DNA of 64,000 nt, taken from positions 2,169,527-2,233,526 of the forward strand of contig CM043870.1 in assembly GCA_023846275.1 (NCBI GenBank). The letters run 5' to 3'. Every line of letters begins with the position of its first letter. The stretch's first letter is position 1. Both the position numbers and the translations under genes were made by a program. Under the pieces are notes generated by a model that was not told where the DNA came from, searched no databases, and saw only the letters and a list, made by a program, of their open reading frames with translations. Positions 61,270-64,000 of the stretch are shown here, in pieces. Source of the stretch: Vanilla planifolia. Lineage: Eukaryota > Streptophyta > Magnoliopsida > Asparagales > Orchidaceae.

Positions 61270-63039
61270 TTTTTAAAATATAATTTTGAATTGTAATGCT
61301 TGTATCTTTTGTTTTTTATCCACACTTAACTTACAATTCATATACTCTTTTTTAGATCTATTAAAGGAAGCTTCCTTGGATTCCAAGTTCTTCTCATGAG
61401 GTTGAACTTGACTTCATCCTATTATCTAGTTTTTTTAACAAATATCATGAGTAAAAGAATGATCATCTTGAATACGATTAGTAAAAACATCCATAATTAG
61501 CTCAAAAAGATAGAAACTTAAAACATAGCGTAATGAAGTTCTTGTAATTGAGAGAACTTTAATCAATCCTCTCAAGTGTGTTCACATGTGATTGCTCTGT
61601 TATACATGTCTTAAATGACTTAAAAGTACTAAGATCTTTCAAAATGCTTCTCTTGATTTTGTATTGTGCACCATCCTTAGATCATTAAAATTAATGCAAA
61701 ATATTATTTTCTTGCCTAAAACTTTTCCATTAAAACTCTTATAAACTCTATGGTTGGCCTTTTAATTGGTTATGAGGCATACTGATTTCATGTCACAAAT
61801 AGTACTTACTCTTTGTAATAATTTTTAAGTATCGTTCATCAATTTGATCCTATACTACACAATTCCTTATATCTTGTCCATCATTCCATAGTCTTCTCTA
61901 ATAAGTAATTCATAATAATTGAGGTTACATATTTGTTTTATTAACTATCAAGTAATTCAGCAATTTTAGAATTTGTGACAACCCTTTGTTTTGATAGTAT
62001 GATCTCACAAAGTTATCAAACTTATTTCTTAGTTTTACTTGTAAAATTTTACTTAGATATTAGATGGTCCAATCAGATATTTTTTTTAAAACTGTCCTTG
62101 TGATGTTTTTGGTCCAACAAGTAGGTTTTTGTTTTTCATAATCTCTATTAGGACAACTAATGATTGATCTTTGGAACATTATATTGTACATTGCTTGAAA
62201 ATGGTATTGAAATAGAACATATGGGGGTGTGGTTGGCATTGACTATTTAAATTTTATAGTAAAGATGAATTATTTGTATTTTTAATAAATTAGACAATCA
62301 TTGAATATTTATTCAACACCCTTTTCTATAATTTATAACAATGGCATCATTTCAATTTTATTTATCCTATCTTCAAATTTATCGTTTTCAAAGTAATGCT
62401 TGTTACAATTTAGAGTACCTGATAACCAAATTTGACTGCATTTTATTTTCTTTTGGGTAGATAGTAAAACTAAAATGCTTAAGATCCTCTTTGACCCTTG
62501 TTCTTGCTAATTTATTTTGCTATTGCATAGTTTTGCAAATGTTTGTGATAAAGTTCTCTTGGTTTATCATATTATCAAGTCTTATAGGGAAGACTGTAAA
62601 GACAATTAATGAGTAAAAGAAAAAATGTTTAATAATTTTTTTCAAAAACAAGTTACATATCAAAATTTTAGTAATTAAAGGAGGATTAAGTTTATGAAAT
62701 ATTATTTGAGTGACGATGATTGAGCATAAATAATGAGACTTAATTATTTTAGAATCATTTTGATTTTTAGCCAAGAAGATCTGCTATGGAGTTTATATAT
62801 TTTTTAGAGATTTAATTGCAAAATTTAGATCAAGAAAATAAGATATCTGCCTATTCTTTAGAGATTTAGAAAGGAAGTATGATAAACTCAAGCAAAGTTT
62901 TTTAGAAGATCTTGAAAGAGCATAATAATGTTAGTATTGTCTATGTCAACAATCACTAATTCATGCATAATGGAGCAATGATGTACATATACATTTGATA
63001 AGGATTAATTTATGATTTCATTATTGTAGATGAAATTCA

Positions 63040-63200
63040 CCAAGTGTTCTTTGTCTCTCTATATGTATTAATTATGGATACTCTTATTATTCAGTTTTAA
63101 GATGAAGACTTGTGATGTATATGTATTGTTGATAATGTTATTTTTGTTAATAAGACTAGTAAAGGAGCAAAAATAAAGAACGATCTTAGAATGTAAGTAG
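63040..63200 (+). mobile_element. LINE reverse-transcriptase palm remnant
   Basis: The plus strand reads CSLSLYVLIMDTLI, a stop, then DEDL and CICIVDNVIFVNKTSKG. This corresponds to 'GSALSP-LF-LVMDEL---IQDE-PWCMLFADDIVL-DET--G', with the catalytic FADD box degraded to IVDN. Opposite strand to the remnant at 61033, so they come from different insertions or were rearranged. Confidence 0.55.
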
Positions 63201-64000
63201 TTTTATTTTAATGTATCTCAATTTTATTAGGCAATGTAAGTGTAGCCAATGCAAGAATACAAACGATAACTTCTTGATAATTCCTAACTCTAAAATATTG
63301 AATAATGAGAGGCTTTATGATCGTCTAGAATAACTAAAAAAATTATTATTGTTGTTAATACAATCCAGATTGGTGGGACAAAATGCAATGCTAGTAAAAT
63401 CTTAGAATCTGAAAATTTTCTTCAAGATTGGTTCAAGTGAGCTGTTAGGGCATTATTTGTAGAGGAAAATGAGTTATTCAGCATGATTAAACCATTTGAA
63501 ATCTGCTAATGAAAGACCTCCCGTTACTCTCAAGTTTTTTTATCAATGAGCAAATGAATTGGAGCTTCCAACAAGGTAAGGAGGTCTGTCAAAGTCATTT
63601 TAAATTTGCCTGAATTAGATCTCCTGAGCCAGAAAAAAAGAGCTGTTTTGAAAACTTTGTAGAACTTTCCATAGTGATTCACCCTGTGATATTAATTATA
63701 AACCTTATTCTTAGGCTTAAAACTAAGGATGAATGCTTACACTTTGTCTTGAAAAGATGCAAAATAATGTTTTTGATGACCTTGTCCTTCTCCAGTTATG
63801 TAATACCCTTTTTTGTCAATTTGGTACAAGCGTCAAGCATGGGAGTGAATATGGAGCCTTTAATTTATGTGTTGTATCAACTTATATCTAAACAAGGATT
63901 ATTAACACTAAAGTGCTTTTTACTATGAAAATCAACTTGGGATCAGCACGTATGAGTGCTTGTTTTATGTTGTCGTGGGTGTTTTGTTATTGAATCATTG

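Larger units (their letters stand above)
59670..64000. other. Long AT-rich intron or flank with LINE remnants
   Basis: No third exon of the ubiquitin-like gene is recognisable. I looked for a continuation beginning with the second base of an Asp or Gly codon and a hydrophobic SAYSvFN-like segment. It contains two LINE reverse-transcriptase scraps (61033-61269, 63040-63200). The rest is unrecognised. Confidence 0.5.

Overview
The window is nuclear DNA from a flowering plant, most likely a monocot. It is AT-rich and crowded with repeats and degenerate retrotransposons. The small intronless genes are very GC-rich at third codon positions, and the large gene has consensus GT-AG introns. I cannot name the genus from sequence alone; palms, bananas and gingers are possible. 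There is no bacterial-type operon, CRISPR array, rRNA or tRNA gene that I can recognise.

The central gene is a complete eIF3 subunit B (translation initiation factor 3b) on the minus strand. Its CDS lies at 22866-34292 in 11 coding exons, 2160 nt, 719 residues by my exon reconstruction. A non-coding first exon lies near 44600-44745, behind a first intron of about 10.3 kb. A second tandem copy begins at the left edge. Its 5' leader exon (about 7843-7985), a 7.4 kb first intron and the first two coding exons (440..319 and 237..1) are in the window, and the rest runs off the left end. The duplicated unit is about 1-10497 versus 33853-50790, enlarged in the second copy by insertions.

Between the two copies (10.5-22.8 kb) lie a microsatellite, a gypsy-type LTR, a near-identical 3.5 kb inverted copy of part of eIF3b intron 1, a decayed gypsy pol fragment, and a minus-strand 5' fragment that looks like the start of a GOT1 (Golgi transport 1) gene. 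An AT-rich degenerate tandem repeat follows. Intron 1 of the complete copy carries a 2.75 kb block missing from the other copies. That block contains a three-LTR TRIM-like element. Upstream of this copy (45.3-49.7 kb) are a rearranged inverted repeat and a truncated gypsy element with a 1.96 kb LTR.

The right part (51.8-59.0 kb) holds two tandem genes for small secreted six-cysteine prolamin-like (ECA1-type) proteins, each with a TATA box and a shared upstream block. At 59317 the 5' end of a plus-strand ubiquitin-like-domain gene begins. It enters a long AT-rich intron with LINE remnants and runs off the right end.

I found no unknown multi-gene system. The notable features are structural: the eIF3b tandem duplication with TE-loaded leader introns, the inverted intron copies upstream of both promoters, the TRIM array, an unexplained duplicated two-exon leader, and the GOT1 fragment.
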